From Methylobacterium amylolyticum (GTDB lineage Bacteria; Pseudomonadota; Alphaproteobacteria; Rhizobiales; Beijerinckiaceae): a stretch of DNA of 64,000 bases. The notes below the pieces were generated by a model that saw only the letters and a program-made list of their open reading frames with translations, made no database searches and was not told the origin of the DNA. Shown here in pieces: positions 9,356 through 20,905 of the stretch. How positions within the stretch are numbered: the stretch's first letter is position 1; each line of letters starts with the position of its first letter. The DNA is taken from positions 1-64,000 of the forward strand of contig NZ_JAUYZI010000006.1 in NCBI RefSeq assembly GCF_030700245.1. The letters run 5' to 3'. The position numbers and the translations under genes were made by a program.

Positions 9356-9852
9356 GGCTCGGCCCCGGCCCGGTCGACACGGGCATCGGGCCGGGCGTCG
9401 GTGGAGGCGAAGTAGGGCTTGATGTCGAGGAGCGGCGTGCCGTCGAGGCAGTCGAGGCCGCGCACCCGCAGGGTGTCGCCGTCCCGGCCCAGCAGCTCGA
9501 CTACCGACAGGGCGATGGGGTTCGGCCGGGCGGGGGAGCGCAGGGAGAAGGTGCCGCGCGGCCCGTCGGCGTGGCGGGGGCGCTGCACCACGAGGCCGCG
9601 GGTGGCGTGCGCCATCCAGTAGAGCAGGATCAGGTGGGTGCAGCCGGTGACGTTGCGCAGGGCCGGCGCGTAGGGCGGGTCGACCGCGACCGTGCAGACG
9701 GCGTCCGAGCCCAGGCCGTTCTTCGGGCACGCGGCGCGGTCGATCCACGGGGTGCGCAGGCGGCCGATGAAGTGGAGGCCGGCATCGAAGCGCTCCGGCA
9801 GTGCCGCCGCTTCCTCGCCGGGGCGCAGCCCGAACGTGTGGTCCCCGGCCAT
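9352..9852 (-). CDS. trmO: tRNA (N6-threonylcarbamoyladenosine37-N6)-methyltransferase
   Basis: 166 residues of the TrmO/TsaA/YaeB family, which methylates t6A37 of some ANN-decoding tRNAs with S-adenosylmethionine. Typical segments are visible: FIGRLRTPW near the start, and RPNPIALSVVELL and DGTPLLDIKPY in the second half. The ATG at 9850-9852 is preferred to upstream in-frame starts because the family begins shortly before this. The 3' end overlaps the SGNH hydrolase start. Confidence 0.88.
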   Translation of the reverse strand: MAGDHTFGLRPGEEAAALPERFDAGLHFIGRLRTPWIDRAACPKNGLGSDAVCTVAVDPPYAPALRNVTGCTHLILLYWMAHATRGLVVQRPRHADGPRGTFSLRSPARPNPIALSVVELLGRDGDTLRVRGLDCLDGTPLLDIKPYFASTDARPDARVDRAGAEP

Positions 9853-9970
9853 GCCGCCCCGCTCCGATCCCACGGGCGCTTTCGGCCATGCGGGGCGGAT
9901 CTGCAAGTCTCGCCGCCTCGCGCCCGTCCCGCCATCGGTGTAGAGCCCGCGGGAACTGACCGGAGGGACC

Positions 9971-11464
9971 ATGGTCGAGCGCGAATTGCGGCCGATGCAG
10001 GCGGTGCCGGACGTGGACACCGCGATCGAGCGCCTGATCGCGCTCTACGCCGAGGCGACCCGGGCCCTGCGGGAGGCCCTGGAGCGCTACCTCGACGGCG
10101 GCCCGCCGCCGGACGCGGCCGAGCGCCTCGCCTTCCGCTACCCCGAGCTGCGGGTGACCTACCGCCCGGAGGGACCGCTGCCGCTGCTGCGGCGGGCCAC
10201 CGCCAAGCTCCAGGCCGGCGGCGCCTATGCCACCACCGTCACCCATCCGGAGGTCTTCCGCGACTACCTCGCCCGGCAGCTCGAACCGCTGGTGAGCGAT
10301 TACGGCGTCGCGCTCGAAGTGGGCGTGAGCGCTCAGGAGATCCCGTACCCCTACGTGCTGGAGGCGGGGCTGGACCCGGGCGGGCGCCCCGTCGACGGCG
10401 CCGAACTCGCCACGTGGTTCCCGGTGCCGCTGCTCTCGGTGGTGGGCGACGAGATCGCCGACGGGTCCTTCCCCGTCGTCGAGGGCGAGCCGCGCCCGCT
10501 GGCGCTGTTCGACGCGGTGCGGGTCGACTACTCGCTGCGCCGCCTCGTGCACTACACCGGCTGCGACTGGCGCGACGTGCAGCCCTGGATCCTGCTGACG
10601 AACTACCACCGCTACGTCGATCAGTTCGTCCGGCACGGGCTGGAGCGGCTGGCCTCGGGTGAGGCGGGCTTCGAACGGCTGGTGCTGCCGGGCGGGATCG
10701 CCGTCACCCGGGCCGAGGCGGCCTCCGCCGACCCGGCGGCGGTGATCGCCGCCTCGCCCTGGCACCGGCACCAGATGCCGGCCTACCACCTCGTCGCCCG
10801 CGGGCCGGACGGGGCGATGCAGGGCACGAGCCTCGTCAACATCGGCGTCGGCCCCTCGAACGCCAAGACGATCACCGATCACCTCGCGGTGCTGCGCCCG
10901 GATTGCTGGCTGATGGTCGGCCATTGCGGGGGCCTGCGCCAGTCGCAGACGATCGGCGACTACGTGCTGGCCCACGCCTATTTCCGCCGCGACCGCATCC
11001 TCGACGAGCTGGTGCCGCCGGACGTGCCGGTGCCGGCGCTCGCCGAGGTACAGGTGGCGCTCCAGGCCGCGGCCGCCGCCGTGACCGGCGAGCGCGACGA
11101 CGCCCTCAAGCGGCGCCTGCGCACCGGCACCGTGGTGACCTACGACGATCGGAACTGGGAGCTGCGCTTCACGCAGGAGCGGCGGCGCATCAATCAGTCC
11201 CGCGCCATCGCCGTCGACATGGAGAGCGGCACCGTGGCCGCGCAGGGTTACCGCTTGCGCGTGCCCTACGGCGCGCTGCTCTGCGTCTCCGACAAGCCGC
11301 TGCACGGCGAGATCAAGCTGCCCGGCGCGGCCAACGCCTTCTACGACCGGGCCGTGTCCGAGCACCTGCGGGTCGGCCTCGCCGCCCTCGACGCGCTGCG
11401 CGCCGACCGGCAGGGGTTGCACTCGCGCAAGCTGCGCAGCTTCGACGAGCCGCCGTTCCGGTGA
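9971..11464 (+). CDS. amn: AMP nucleosidase
   Basis: 497 residues. It hydrolyses AMP to adenine and ribose-5-phosphate and thereby lowers the AMP pool. The N-terminal regulatory domain (about 1-180) precedes a nucleoside-phosphorylase fold with NIGVGPSNAKTITDHLAVLRP and VGHCGGLR; near the end AIAVDMESGTVAAQGYR holds the catalytic-site acid and GALLCVSDKPLHGEIK follows. The start is well placed behind GGAGGG. It is divergent from trmO with a 118-base gap. Confidence 0.93.
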   Translation: MVERELRPMQAVPDVDTAIERLIALYAEATRALREALERYLDGGPPPDAAERLAFRYPELRVTYRPEGPLPLLRRATAKLQAGGAYATTVTHPEVFRDYLARQLEPLVSDYGVALEVGVSAQEIPYPYVLEAGLDPGGRPVDGAELATWFPVPLLSVVGDEIADGSFPVVEGEPRPLALFDAVRVDYSLRRLVHYTGCDWRDVQPWILLTNYHRYVDQFVRHGLERLASGEAGFERLVLPGGIAVTRAEAASADPAAVIAASPWHRHQMPAYHLVARGPDGAMQGTSLVNIGVGPSNAKTITDHLAVLRPDCWLMVGHCGGLRQSQTIGDYVLAHAYFRRDRILDELVPPDVPVPALAEVQVALQAAAAAVTGERDDALKRRLRTGTVVTYDDRNWELRFTQERRRINQSRAIAVDMESGTVAAQGYRLRVPYGALLCVSDKPLHGEIKLPGAANAFYDRAVSEHLRVGLAALDALRADRQGLHSRKLRSFDEPPFR

Positions 11465-11570
11465 GACGTCGCACAACCCTGCGGCGTAAAGGCCTGCTTA
11501 TACCCGGGGATCATCGCGTCCGGTCGCGGAGTTGGACGGGGACTTTCCTCTCGCGACAACGGATTCAACC

Positions 11571-12065
11571 ATGACGAAACGTCTGGCTCTCGCATCGACC
11601 GCGGTGCTGGCCGCACTCGCCTTCGCCCCGACCGGCGCCGACGCGCGCGGCCTCGGCGGCGGCTTCCATGGCGGCGGGTTTCACGGGGGCGGCTTCCACG
11701 GAGGCGGCTTCCGGGGCGCCGGTTTCCGCGGGGCCGGCTTCGGCGGCGGCTTCCGCAGCGGCGGGTTCGGCTACCGCGGCGTCGGCTTCGCCAATCGCGG
11801 CTACGGCCGCGGCTTCGCGGGCCGGGGCTTCGGCTACAACCGCGGCTTCGGCTACGGCCGGGGGTACGGCTACCGGCGCGGTGTCGGCTACGGGCTCGCC
11901 GGCGTCGGCCTGGGGCTCGGCCTCGGCTACGGCCTGAGCAACGTCGGCTACGGCGGCTACTACGGCGACGGGGTCTACGGCGCCGGCTACGACGGCGGCT
12001 GCGGCTATAGCTGGGGCGGGCCGGTCCCGGCCTATTGCGGCGGCGCCTACGGTTACCCGTACTGA
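11571..12065 (+). CDS. secreted glycine/tyrosine-rich repeat protein
   Basis: 164 residues. A signal peptide (about 1-24, ending GADA) is followed by four GGGFHG-type repeats, then GF/GY repeats with Arg (GFGYNRGFGYGRGYGY), a short hydrophobic patch (about 107-121) and a C-terminal tail with cysteine pairs. Such Gly-Tyr proteins are usually secreted or outer-surface proteins of unknown role; an effect on the cell surface is inference. A perfect 12-bp hairpin follows the stop. Confidence 0.7.
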   Translation: MTKRLALASTAVLAALAFAPTGADARGLGGGFHGGGFHGGGFHGGGFRGAGFRGAGFGGGFRSGGFGYRGVGFANRGYGRGFAGRGFGYNRGFGYGRGYGYRRGVGYGLAGVGLGLGLGYGLSNVGYGGYYGDGVYGAGYDGGCGYSWGGPVPAYCGGAYGYPY

Positions 12066-12092
12066 TCCTGCCTCGGGCCGCTCGGTGCCTGG

Positions 12093-12120
12093 GAACCCGG
12101 CCGCAGCGGCGGCCGGGTTC
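12093..12120 (+). terminator. hairpin after the glycine-rich gene
   Basis: A perfect 12-bp stem (GAACCCGGCCGC at 12093-12104 pairing with 12109-12120) with a 4-base AGCG loop, 27 bases after the stop codon. There is no U-tract, so it is a likely but unproven terminator or transcript 3' end. Confidence 0.5.
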
Positions 12121-12251
12121 GCGCCTCACCCGGCGGCCGTCCGCCCCCCGCGGCCTTCGCCGTTCGCGAAGGCTGCGTGCGCGACTCCCGTCTTGCGAAC
12201 CGTTCCAGTCCGCCCAGGATGCGCCGGTTCTTTCGGGGGTTGGAGAGCGTC

Positions 12252-13553
12252 ATGGGCGGGGAGGCGGCGATCCTGGCGACGGCCGCCGTGCTCGTGCTCT
12301 GCATGGGTTTGTGGGCGAGCGCGCTCCTGCCGGAGATCGTCACCGCGCTCGCCTTCTTCGGCCTCGCGATGCTGCTGCGGCTCGGCAGCGCCGCCACCGT
12401 CTTCTCCGGCTTCTCGGCCTCGGCCTTCTGGCTGGTCCTGTCCGGCCTCGTCGTGGGCCAGGGCATGACGCGCACCGGCCTCGGCGCCCGGATCGCCCGG
12501 ATGCTGGCGACGCGGCTGTCGGGCTCCTACGCCACCTTCATCGCCGGGCTGGTGGTCCTGAGCGTCCTGCTCGCCTTCGTGATGCCCTCCAACATGGGTC
12601 GGATCGCCCTGATGATCCCGGTGACGCTGGCCCTGTGCGACGCCTTCGGCCTCGCCGCGGGGCGGCCGGGGCGCGTCGGCGCGGTGCTGGCGGTGGGGGT
12701 CGCGACCCCGGTCCTGTCGGCCGCGATCCTGCCCGCCAACGTGCCGAACCTCGTGATGGCCGGCTCGGCGGAGACGCTGCTCGGCCTGCACCTCTCCTAC
12801 CTGTCCTACTTCGTCCTGCACGCGCCGGTGCTCGCGGGCGTGAAGGGCGTGCTCCTCGTCGCCCTCGTCCTGCGCCTGTTTCCGGACCGGCTGGAGCCGG
12901 GCCACGACGCGCCGCCGGCCCTGCCGCCGCTGTCGGGGGCCGAGCGGCGGCTCGCCGTCGTGCTCGCTCTCACCCTCGCCCTGTGGATGACCGACAGCCT
13001 CCACGGGATCGCCCCGGCCTGGGTCGGGCTCGCCGCGGCAGTCATCTGCCTGCTGCCGCGCGTCGGCGTGCTGCCGCCCGAGGCGTTCGGGCAGGTGAAC
13101 ATGCGGGTCTGCTTCTACATCGCGGCGCTGCTCGGTCTCGTCGCGCTGGTGAACGAGACCGGGCTCGGCGCGCGCCTCGGCCACGTCCTGCTGGCGCTGG
13201 CGCCGCTCGCGCCGGGCGCGCCGGCCCAGAACTTCGCGACGCTCACCGGCATCAGCACGGCGCTGACCCTGCTCGTCACCGCGAATGGGGCGCCGGCCCT
13301 CTACACGGCGCTCGCGGGCGACATGATCGGCGCCAGCGGCCTGTCGCCGCTCGCCGTCGTCTCGGCGCAGGTGATCGGCTACTCGACCCTGTTCTTTCCC
13401 TATCAGGCACCGCCGATCGTGCTCGCGAGCGAACTCGGCGGGGTGCGCCTCGCGGAGGCGACCCGGCTGACGCTCGGCTTCGGCCTCGCCTCGCTGATCG
13501 TGGCCGCGCCGCTCGACTACGCGTGGTGGCGCCTGCTGGGAGCGCTCCAGTGA
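12252..13553 (+). CDS. SLC13/DASS-like anion permease
   Basis: About 433 residues with 11-12 membrane segments. The [14 protein letters not shown] and [16 protein letters not shown] motifs resemble the paired SNT-like signatures of the divalent-anion/sodium symporter family (dicarboxylate or sulfate carriers). The second half repeats the theme ([16 protein letters not shown]). ATG at 12252 follows GGAGAG; ATG at 12219 upstream is possible. Position ahead of sdhC would suit a dicarboxylate carrier but does not prove it. Confidence 0.7.
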   Translation: MGGEAAILATAAVLVLCMGLWASALLPEIVTALAFFGLAMLLRLGSAATVFSGFSASAFWLVLSGLVVGQGMTRTGLGARIARMLATRLSGSYATFIAGLVVLSVLLAFVMPSNMGRIALMIPVTLALCDAFGLAAGRPGRVGAVLAVGVATPVLSAAILPANVPNLVMAGSAETLLGLHLSYLSYFVLHAPVLAGVKGVLLVALVLRLFPDRLEPGHDAPPALPPLSGAERRLAVVLALTLALWMTDSLHGIAPAWVGLAAAVICLLPRVGVLPPEAFGQVNMRVCFYIAALLGLVALVNETGLGARLGHVLLALAPLAPGAPAQNFATLTGISTALTLLVTANGAPALYTALAGDMIGASGLSPLAVVSAQVIGYSTLFFPYQAPPIVLASELGGVRLAEATRLTLGFGLASLIVAAPLDYAWWRLLGALQ

Positions 13554-13685
13554 CAGAAATCGAAAACCCTCACATCGCCGCTCTCTACCGCGCCGCGGCA
13601 TGCCGCATTGCGGTTGGCCGGGGCACGCACTAGCGCTACCAGATTAGAGACGGTCCAGTTCGCACCTGCGAGGCACGAGAACCCG

Positions 13686-14087
13686 ATGGCACCAACCGCC
13701 CGCCCGACAGTGGCCCAACCGCTCTCGCCCCATCTCCAGATCTACCGCTGGACCTGGACGATGGCGATGTCGGTCGTCCACCGGATCACCGGCACGGCGC
13801 TCTACGGCGGCACCGCCCTGGTGGCGATCTGGCTCGTGGCGCTCGCCGCCGGCCCGGCCGCCTACGGCTGGGTCGCGGGCTTCTTCGGGTCGTGGCTCGG
13901 GCGGCTCGTGCTGTTCGCCTACACCTGGGTGCTTCTGCACCACATGCTCGGCGGCATCCGCCACTTCGTCTGGGATGCCGGGGCCGGCTTCGACCGCGCC
14001 CAGCGCCTCAGCCTCGCCCGCCTGACGCTGATCGGCTCGGTGAGCCTCACCGTCGTGGTCTGGGCGGTCGCCCTCCTGGTCCGCTGA
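13686..14087 (+). CDS. sdhC: succinate dehydrogenase cytochrome b556 subunit
   Basis: 133 residues, three membrane helices. It anchors complex II and helps form the quinone and haem sites. The N-terminal signature HLQIYRWTWTMAMSVVHRITG has the conserved SxxHRxTG; the haem-ligand region is HHMLGGIRHFVWD. The ATG at 13686 agrees with the family's usual N terminus. First gene of sdhCDA...B; sdhD begins 11 bases after its stop. Confidence 0.95.
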   Translation: MAPTARPTVAQPLSPHLQIYRWTWTMAMSVVHRITGTALYGGTALVAIWLVALAAGPAAYGWVAGFFGSWLGRLVLFAYTWVLLHHMLGGIRHFVWDAGAGFDRAQRLSLARLTLIGSVSLTVVVWAVALLVR

Positions 14088-14098
14088 GGAGATCCGAG

Positions 14099-14518
14099 AT
14101 GGCCAAGGAAGAGATCCGCCAGGACACCCGCGTCTCCATCCGCACGCCCCGCGCCCGGGTGCGCGGTCTCGGCGTCTCGCATCACGGGGCCGGGCACTGG
14201 TGGCTCCAGCGGCTCACCGCCGCCGCCAACGTGGTGCTGATGCTGGCCTTCGTGGTGATCGTCGCCCGCATGTCCGGTCGCGGCTTCGTCGAGGCGCGCG
14301 CGCTGGTGGGCAGCCCGTTCGTGTCGATCGTCCTGATCCTGGCGATCCTGTCGGTGACGATCCACATGCGTCTCGGCATGCAGGTGATCATCGAGGACTA
14401 CGTCCACGCGCCGGCGACCAAGATCGCGGCGGTATTTGCAAACAATGTCTACGCGGTCGTCGTGGCCGTGGCCTGCCTGTACGCGGTCCTGCGCGTCGGC
14501 TTCGGCCAGCCCGTCTGA
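14099..14518 (+). CDS. sdhD: succinate dehydrogenase hydrophobic anchor subunit
   Basis: 139 residues with three membrane helices. After a polar N terminus, HHGAGHWWLQRLTAAANVVL leads into helix I; the family motif HMRLGMQVIIEDYVH holds the haem-ligand His and quinone-site residues. Preceded by GAGGAG 7 bases before the ATG. It is followed by a 51-bp repeat and sdhA. Confidence 0.94.
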   Translation: MAKEEIRQDTRVSIRTPRARVRGLGVSHHGAGHWWLQRLTAAANVVLMLAFVVIVARMSGRGFVEARALVGSPFVSIVLILAILSVTIHMRLGMQVIIEDYVHAPATKIAAVFANNVYAVVVAVACLYAVLRVGFGQPV

Positions 14519-14529
14519 ACCGCCAAACG

Positions 14530-14588
14530 TTTGTCATGACGCGCTCTCCCTCGCCGAACCGGCGTCCGCCTCGGCGGAGAGCGCTCTA
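14530..14588. repeat. 51/59-bp dispersed palindromic repeat, copy 1 (sdhD-sdhA gap)
   Basis: A 59-base segment from TTTGT to GCGCTCTA matches 44758-44816 over its full length with about nine differences; the 51-base core (14538-14588) also aligns without gaps with 24725-24775. The arms GCGCTCTC and GAGAGCGC can pair in a hairpin around TCGCCGA/TCGGCG. It lies 19 bases upstream of sdhA, inside the operon. Confidence 0.75.
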
Positions 14589-14607
14589 GATCCAGGGGAA
14601 GCCGATC

Positions 14608-16422
14608 ATGGCCGCCAACGGAACCAACGGCAGCGGGCCTGCCTACACCATCCACGACCACGCCTTCGACGTGGTGATCGTCGGCGCCGGCGGCGCCGGC
14701 CTGCGCGCCACGGTCGGCTGCTCCCAGGCGGGCCTGCGCACCGCCTGCATCACCAAGGTGTTCCCGACCCGCTCGCACACGGTGGCGGCGCAGGGCGGCA
14801 TCTCCGCCTCGCTCGGCAACATGGGGCCGGACGACTGGCGCTGGCACATGTACGACACCGTCAAGGGCTCGGACTGGCTCGGCGACCAGGACGCGATCGA
14901 GTACCTCGTGCGCAACGCCCCCGCCGCCGTCTACGAGCTGGAGCACTGGGGCGTGCCCTTCTCGCGGACCGCGGAGGGCAAGATCTACCAGCGCCCGTTC
15001 GGCGGCATGACCACCGATTACGGCAAGGGCACCGCCCAGCGCACCTGCGCGGCGGCCGACCGGACCGGCCACGCCATGCTCCACACCCTCTACGGGCAGG
15101 CGGTGCGCAACAAGACCGACTTCTTCATCGAGTACTTCGCCCTCGACCTGATCATGGACGAGGAGGGCCGCTGCCGCGGCGTCATCGCCCTCGACCAGGC
15201 GACCGGCGAGATCCACCGCTTCCGCGCGCAGATGACGGTGCTGGCCACCGGCGGCTACGGCCGCGCCTACTTCTCGGCCACCTCCGCCCACACCTGCACC
15301 GGCGACGGCAACGCCATGGTGCTGCGCGCCGGCCTGCCGCTCCAGGACATGGAGTTCGTGCAGTTCCACCCCACCGGCATCTACGGCGCCGGCTGCCTGA
15401 TCACGGAAGGCTCGCGCGGCGAGGGCGGCTATCTCACCAATTCCGAGGGCGAGCGCTTCATGGAGCGCTACGCGCCGTCGGCCAAGGACCTCGCCTCGCG
15501 CGACGTGGTCTCCCGCTCCATGACCATGGAGATCCGCGACGGCCGCGGCGTGGGCAAGAACAAGGACCACATCTACCTGCACCTCGACCACCTCGACCCG
15601 AAGATCCTCCACGAGCGCCTGCCCGGCATCTCGGAGAGCGCGAAGATCTTCGCGGGCGTGGACGTGACGAAGGAGCCGATCCCGGTCATCCCGACCGTGC
15701 ACTACAACATGGGCGGCATCCCCACGAACTATCACGGCGAGGTGCTGACCCTGAAGGACGGCAACCCCGACACGGTGGTGCCCGGCCTGATGGCGATCGG
15801 CGAGGCCGCCTGCGTCTCGGTGCACGGGGCCAACCGCCTCGGCTCGAACTCGCTGATCGACCTCGTGGTGTTCGGCCGCGCCGCCGGCAACCGCTGTGCC
15901 GAGATCGTCGAGCCGAACGGCCGCGCCCAGGAACTGCCGAAGGGCGCCACCGACAAGGCGCTCGCCCGCCTCGACCGCTTCCGCTACGCCGACGGCGGCA
16001 CGCCGACCGCGGCCCTGCGCGCCGAGATGCAGAAGACGATGCAGAACAACTGCGCCGTGTTCCGCACCGGCGAGGTGCTGGAGGAGGGTCGCGGCCTGAT
16101 CCACAAGGTCTGGAACGCGGCCGCCGACGTGAAGGTGACCGACCGCTCGCTGGTGTGGAACACCGACCTCCTGGAGACCCTCGAGTTCGACAACCTGATC
16201 GGCCAGGCGGTGGTGACGATGGAATCGGCCGCCAACCGCACCGAATCCCGCGGCGCCCACGCCCGCGAGGATCACCCGGACCGCGACGACAAGCAGTGGA
16301 TGAAGCACACGCTGAGTTGGCTCGGCGGCGACGGGCAGGTGTCGATCGACTACCGGCCGGTGCACACCTACACCATGTCGAACGAGATCCAGTACATCGA
16401 GCCGAAGGCGCGGGTGTACTAA
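14608..16422 (+). CDS. sdhA: succinate dehydrogenase flavoprotein subunit
   Basis: 604 residues, normal length. It oxidises succinate to fumarate on the inner face of the cytoplasmic membrane. GAGGAG at 26-31 is the FAD dinucleotide site; H57 in SHTVAAQGG is the covalent FAD attachment; HPTGIYG and SRGEGG form the active-site region, and [10 protein letters not shown] closes the FAD fold. The C terminus ends in the conserved [12 protein letters not shown]. Start ATG follows AGGGGAAG. Confidence 0.97.
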   Translation: MAANGTNGSGPAYTIHDHAFDVVIVGAGGAGLRATVGCSQAGLRTACITKVFPTRSHTVAAQGGISASLGNMGPDDWRWHMYDTVKGSDWLGDQDAIEYLVRNAPAAVYELEHWGVPFSRTAEGKIYQRPFGGMTTDYGKGTAQRTCAAADRTGHAMLHTLYGQAVRNKTDFFIEYFALDLIMDEEGRCRGVIALDQATGEIHRFRAQMTVLATGGYGRAYFSATSAHTCTGDGNAMVLRAGLPLQDMEFVQFHPTGIYGAGCLITEGSRGEGGYLTNSEGERFMERYAPSAKDLASRDVVSRSMTMEIRDGRGVGKNKDHIYLHLDHLDPKILHERLPGISESAKIFAGVDVTKEPIPVIPTVHYNMGGIPTNYHGEVLTLKDGNPDTVVPGLMAIGEAACVSVHGANRLGSNSLIDLVVFGRAAGNRCAEIVEPNGRAQELPKGATDKALARLDRFRYADGGTPTAALRAEMQKTMQNNCAVFRTGEVLEEGRGLIHKVWNAAADVKVTDRSLVWNTDLLETLEFDNLIGQAVVTMESAANRTESRGAHAREDHPDRDDKQWMKHTLSWLGGDGQVSIDYRPVHTYTMSNEIQYIEPKARVY

Positions 16423-16476
16423 GCCCGCCGAGGTGGCCCGCCACGAGGGTCGCCGCTGCGCGCCCGGGAGATCGCG

Positions 16477-16749
16477 ATGATCACCATCGAGTCGGACGAT
16501 GATGTCGCTGAGACGGCGAGAGATGTCTCACGCATCACACGCAGGGCCGGCGTGATGCAGGGCAAGGCCTGCATCCGCGGCATGAGGGTCACGGTCGGGA
16601 TGATCCTGGGAAACCTCAGCGGTGGCGCGACGATCGAGGAACTTCTGAGGCTCTATCCCTACCTTGAGCGCGAAGACATCAGCCAAGCGCTCGCCTACGG
16701 CGCGTGGCTCGCTTCGGAGCGCGAGAACCAGCTCGACCCAGTCAGGTGA
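16477..16749 (+). CDS. DUF433 antitoxin-like protein
   Basis: 90 residues. The stretch from VMQGKACIRGMRVTVGMIL through the YPYLEREDISQALAYGAWLA end is a DUF433 domain, a winged-helix-like fold that pairs with DUF5615 PIN-like proteins in presumed type II toxin-antitoxin modules. ATG follows GGGAG. It begins 54 bases after sdhA, and its stop overlaps the GTG start of the partner. Its presence between sdhA and sdhB is unusual. Confidence 0.85.
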   Translation: MITIESDDDVAETARDVSRITRRAGVMQGKACIRGMRVTVGMILGNLSGGATIEELLRLYPYLEREDISQALAYGAWLASERENQLDPVR

Positions 16750-17114
16750 GGGTCATCATCGACATGAACCTGTCGCCGGAATGGGTGAACTACCTCGAAG
16801 ATGCAGGCTACGAGGCCGTGCACTGGTCCAGGGTCGGACGGGAGAACGATCCCGACGAAGCGATCATGGCCTGGGCAACGGCCTATGACCACGTCGTGCT
16901 CACCGGCGACCTCGATTTCGGAGAAGCCTTGGCACGAACCGGACGAGCGCGTCCGAGCGTCATCCAGATTCGGTCGCGCGACACGCGCCCAGCCCTCATC
17001 GGAGCCGCCGTCATTGATGAGGTGCGCCAAGCCGAGATCGACCTCCGATCCGGAGCGCTCCTCACCATCGGCTCCAACCGCACCCGCCTCAAATCCCTTC
17101 CGCTGAAGACCTGA
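16746..17114 (+). CDS. DUF5615 PIN-like toxin
   Basis: 122 residues from the GTG at 16746, overlapping the DUF433 stop (GTGA). The PIN-like acidic residues are D6 (IIDMNLSP), D37 and the D55/D57 pair (LTGDLDFG), consistent with an RNase fold. The usual order antitoxin-toxin is kept. Only two bases separate its stop from the sdhB start, so sdhB's ribosome site lies within this gene's 3' end and sdhB expression is probably tied to translation of the pair. Toxicity is not demonstrated. Confidence 0.85.
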   Translation: MRVIIDMNLSPEWVNYLEDAGYEAVHWSRVGRENDPDEAIMAWATAYDHVVLTGDLDFGEALARTGRARPSVIQIRSRDTRPALIGAAVIDEVRQAEIDLRSGALLTIGSNRTRLKSLPLKT

Positions 17115-17116
17115 CC

Positions 17117-17941
17117 ATGGCCCAGTTCTCCCTCCCCAAGAACTCGCAGATCTCGCCCGGCAAGTCCTGGCCGGCGCCCGCGGGCGCGAAGAACCTCCAG
17201 ACGTTCCGGATCTACCGCTGGAACCCGGATGACGGCCAGAATCCGCGGATCGACACCTATCAGGTCGATCGGGACGATTGCGGCCCGATGGTTCTCGACG
17301 CGCTGCTGTGGATCAAGAACACGGTCGACGCGACGCTCGTCTTCCGCCGCTCCTGCCGCGAGGGCATCTGCGGCTCCTGCGCGATGAACATCGAGGGCCA
17401 GAACGCGCTCGCCTGCACGATGGGCATCGACGAGTGCAAGAGCCCCGACAACGCCCTGCCGGTGCTCACCCGCAAGGACAAGGACGGGGCGATCCGGATC
17501 TACCCGCTGCCGCACATGCCGGTGCTGAAGGATCTGGTGCCCGACCTCACCAACTTCTACGCCCAGCACGCGGCGATCGAGCCGTGGCTCCAGACCGAGA
17601 CCCCGGCCCCCGAGAAGGAGTGGCGTCAGACGCCCGAGGACCGCGCCCGGCTCGACGGCCTCTACGAGTGCATCCTGTGCGCGTGCTGCACCACGAGTTG
17701 CCCGAGTTACTGGTGGAACGGCGAGAAGTTCCTGGGGCCGGCGGCGCTGCTCCAGGCCTATCGCTGGCTGATCGACTCGCGCGACGAGAACACCGGCGAG
17801 CGGCTCGACAACCTGCACGATCCGTTCCGGCTCTACCGCTGCCACACGATCATGAACTGCGCCAACACCTGCCCGAAGAGCCTGAACCCGGCCAAGGCCA
17901 TCGCCGAGATCAAGAAGATGATGGTCGAGCGCACGGTCTGA
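17117..17941 (+). CDS. sdhB: succinate dehydrogenase iron-sulfur subunit
   Basis: 274 residues. It carries electrons from the flavoprotein to quinone. The 2Fe-2S ligands lie in [11 protein letters not shown] (C80, C85, C88) plus LAC; the 4Fe-4S and 3Fe-4S ligands lie in [16 protein letters not shown] and [17 protein letters not shown]. The last gene of the sdh set, separated from sdhA by the DUF433/DUF5615 pair. There is no independent ribosome-site spacing upstream other than the toxin gene end. Confidence 0.97.
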   Translation: MAQFSLPKNSQISPGKSWPAPAGAKNLQTFRIYRWNPDDGQNPRIDTYQVDRDDCGPMVLDALLWIKNTVDATLVFRRSCREGICGSCAMNIEGQNALACTMGIDECKSPDNALPVLTRKDKDGAIRIYPLPHMPVLKDLVPDLTNFYAQHAAIEPWLQTETPAPEKEWRQTPEDRARLDGLYECILCACCTTSCPSYWWNGEKFLGPAALLQAYRWLIDSRDENTGERLDNLHDPFRLYRCHTIMNCANTCPKSLNPAKAIAEIKKMMVERTV

Positions 17942-18089
17942 TCCGTCGGCGCCGGTGAGGCTTCCCCGCCACACCGGACCGAAATGCCGCGCTCCGGCGG
18001 AGCGCGCCTTGCGGGCAGCGCATTTGGGACCGAGGCATCGAGGCGGGTGCGGGACCTGCGCCCGCCCACGCTGACCTGCAAGTGGACCG

Positions 18090-18674
18090 ATGCCGCGCCC
18101 GAGCCTGTCGACCCTCGCCGTCCTCTGCCTGAGTGCCGCGCTCGGCGCCTGCGCCTCGGCCCGCACCGACCCTCCGCGCACCCGTGCGGCCGCGCCCCGC
18201 ATCGACTACGACGCGCCGGTGGCGGCCGTGCCGTCGGGCACCGTGACGGCGGCGCCGCTCGCCCCACCGCCGGGCGTCGCGGCGAGCCCCGACACGCCGC
18301 CCCCCGGCCCGCAGGCGGCCCTGTCGCCCCCGGCACCGACGGTCGTGCCCGAGCCCGTCGTGGCGCCGCCGCCCGCGCCCCCCGTGGTGACGACCGGGCG
18401 CTCGGCGGTGGTCGGCACCTGGGACGCCAAGGACCCGACCGGCGCGAGTTGCAAGGTCACGCTGTCGAGCGCGCCGGCGCTCGACCTGTACAAGGCCTCC
18501 GCCGCGGGCTGCGCCAACCGCGACCTCGCCCGGGTCTCGGCCTGGGATTTCCGCGACGGCGAGGTCTACCTCTACCAGCCGGGCGGCACCGTCGCGGCGC
18601 GCCTGCGCCAGGGCGGCGGCTCCCTGGACGGGGCGCTGACCAAGTCGGGCGCCTCGCTCGCTCTGGTGCGGTAG
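18090..18674 (+). CDS. lipoprotein with AprI/Inh-type protease inhibitor domain
   Basis: 194 residues. A lipoprotein signal ends in LGAC with lipid-attachment C21. Residues about 30-110 are Pro/Ala-rich linker. The C-terminal domain (VVGTWDAKDPTGASCKVTLSS to the end, with the cysteine pair in SCKV and GCAN) matches the AprI/Inh metalloprotease-inhibitor fold, also used by outer-membrane lipoproteins of other function. Periplasmic location is expected. No nearby protease was seen. Confidence 0.75.
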   Translation: MPRPSLSTLAVLCLSAALGACASARTDPPRTRAAAPRIDYDAPVAAVPSGTVTAAPLAPPPGVAASPDTPPPGPQAALSPPAPTVVPEPVVAPPPAPPVVTTGRSAVVGTWDAKDPTGASCKVTLSSAPALDLYKASAAGCANRDLARVSAWDFRDGEVYLYQPGGTVAARLRQGGGSLDGALTKSGASLALVR

Positions 18675-18823
18675 CTCCGGGTTTCGGACGGGCGCGGAGC
18701 CCCGCGCCTCGACGCGCGGCCCGTTGAACACACCGTGCGCATGGCCGTGCGGCGTCGCGTGCGCTTGGCCGCCGGGGATCGACGCTTAGATCAGCGGCTC
18801 CCGGCCGGACACCCCCGCACACG

Positions 18824-20686
<1,863 letters not shown>

Positions 20687-20781
20687 GCGGTCCCGCCGCG
20701 GTGCGGGCGTGCAGAAACGTCACGCGCGCGCGCCGCGACCGAAACGGGCCGGCGGATGCCGGTGGACGCCCCCGGACCGGC

Positions 20782-20836
20782 TTGACTCCGAGCGACCGCC
20801 CGCCGCATTGCACAGTTTAGAACGATAGTGCTGTGC
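20782..20836 (+). promoter_or_regulatory. possible bc1 operon promoter region with inverted repeat
   Basis: TTGACT at 20782-20787 could serve as a -35 element, but no strong -10 is seen at the right spacing. Just downstream, GCACAG (20810-20815) and CTGTGC (20831-20836) form a 6-bp inverted repeat enclosing TTTAGAA, which resembles half of an Irr iron-control box. The evidence is thin. Confidence 0.25.
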
Positions 20837-20905
20837 TCCCGCCGACCGCACCCGCGAAGTGCGCCTCGGACGGCCGCAGCCGCCCGCGTCTGGAGTGCAG
20901 AGACC

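Noticed and set aside
9971..11476. A continuous reverse-strand frame running through amn into the trmO and SGNH genes
   Set aside because: It lies opposite the well-supported AMP nucleosidase and has His/Arg/Val-rich antisense composition. Only the parts matching trmO and the SGNH hydrolase are real, and they start later.
11640..11900. Apparent tandem DNA repeats in the glycine-rich gene
   Set aside because: They come from repeated GGGFHG and GYG codons in the protein, with no exact DNA unit that continues outside the gene, so not listed as a separate repeat or CRISPR.
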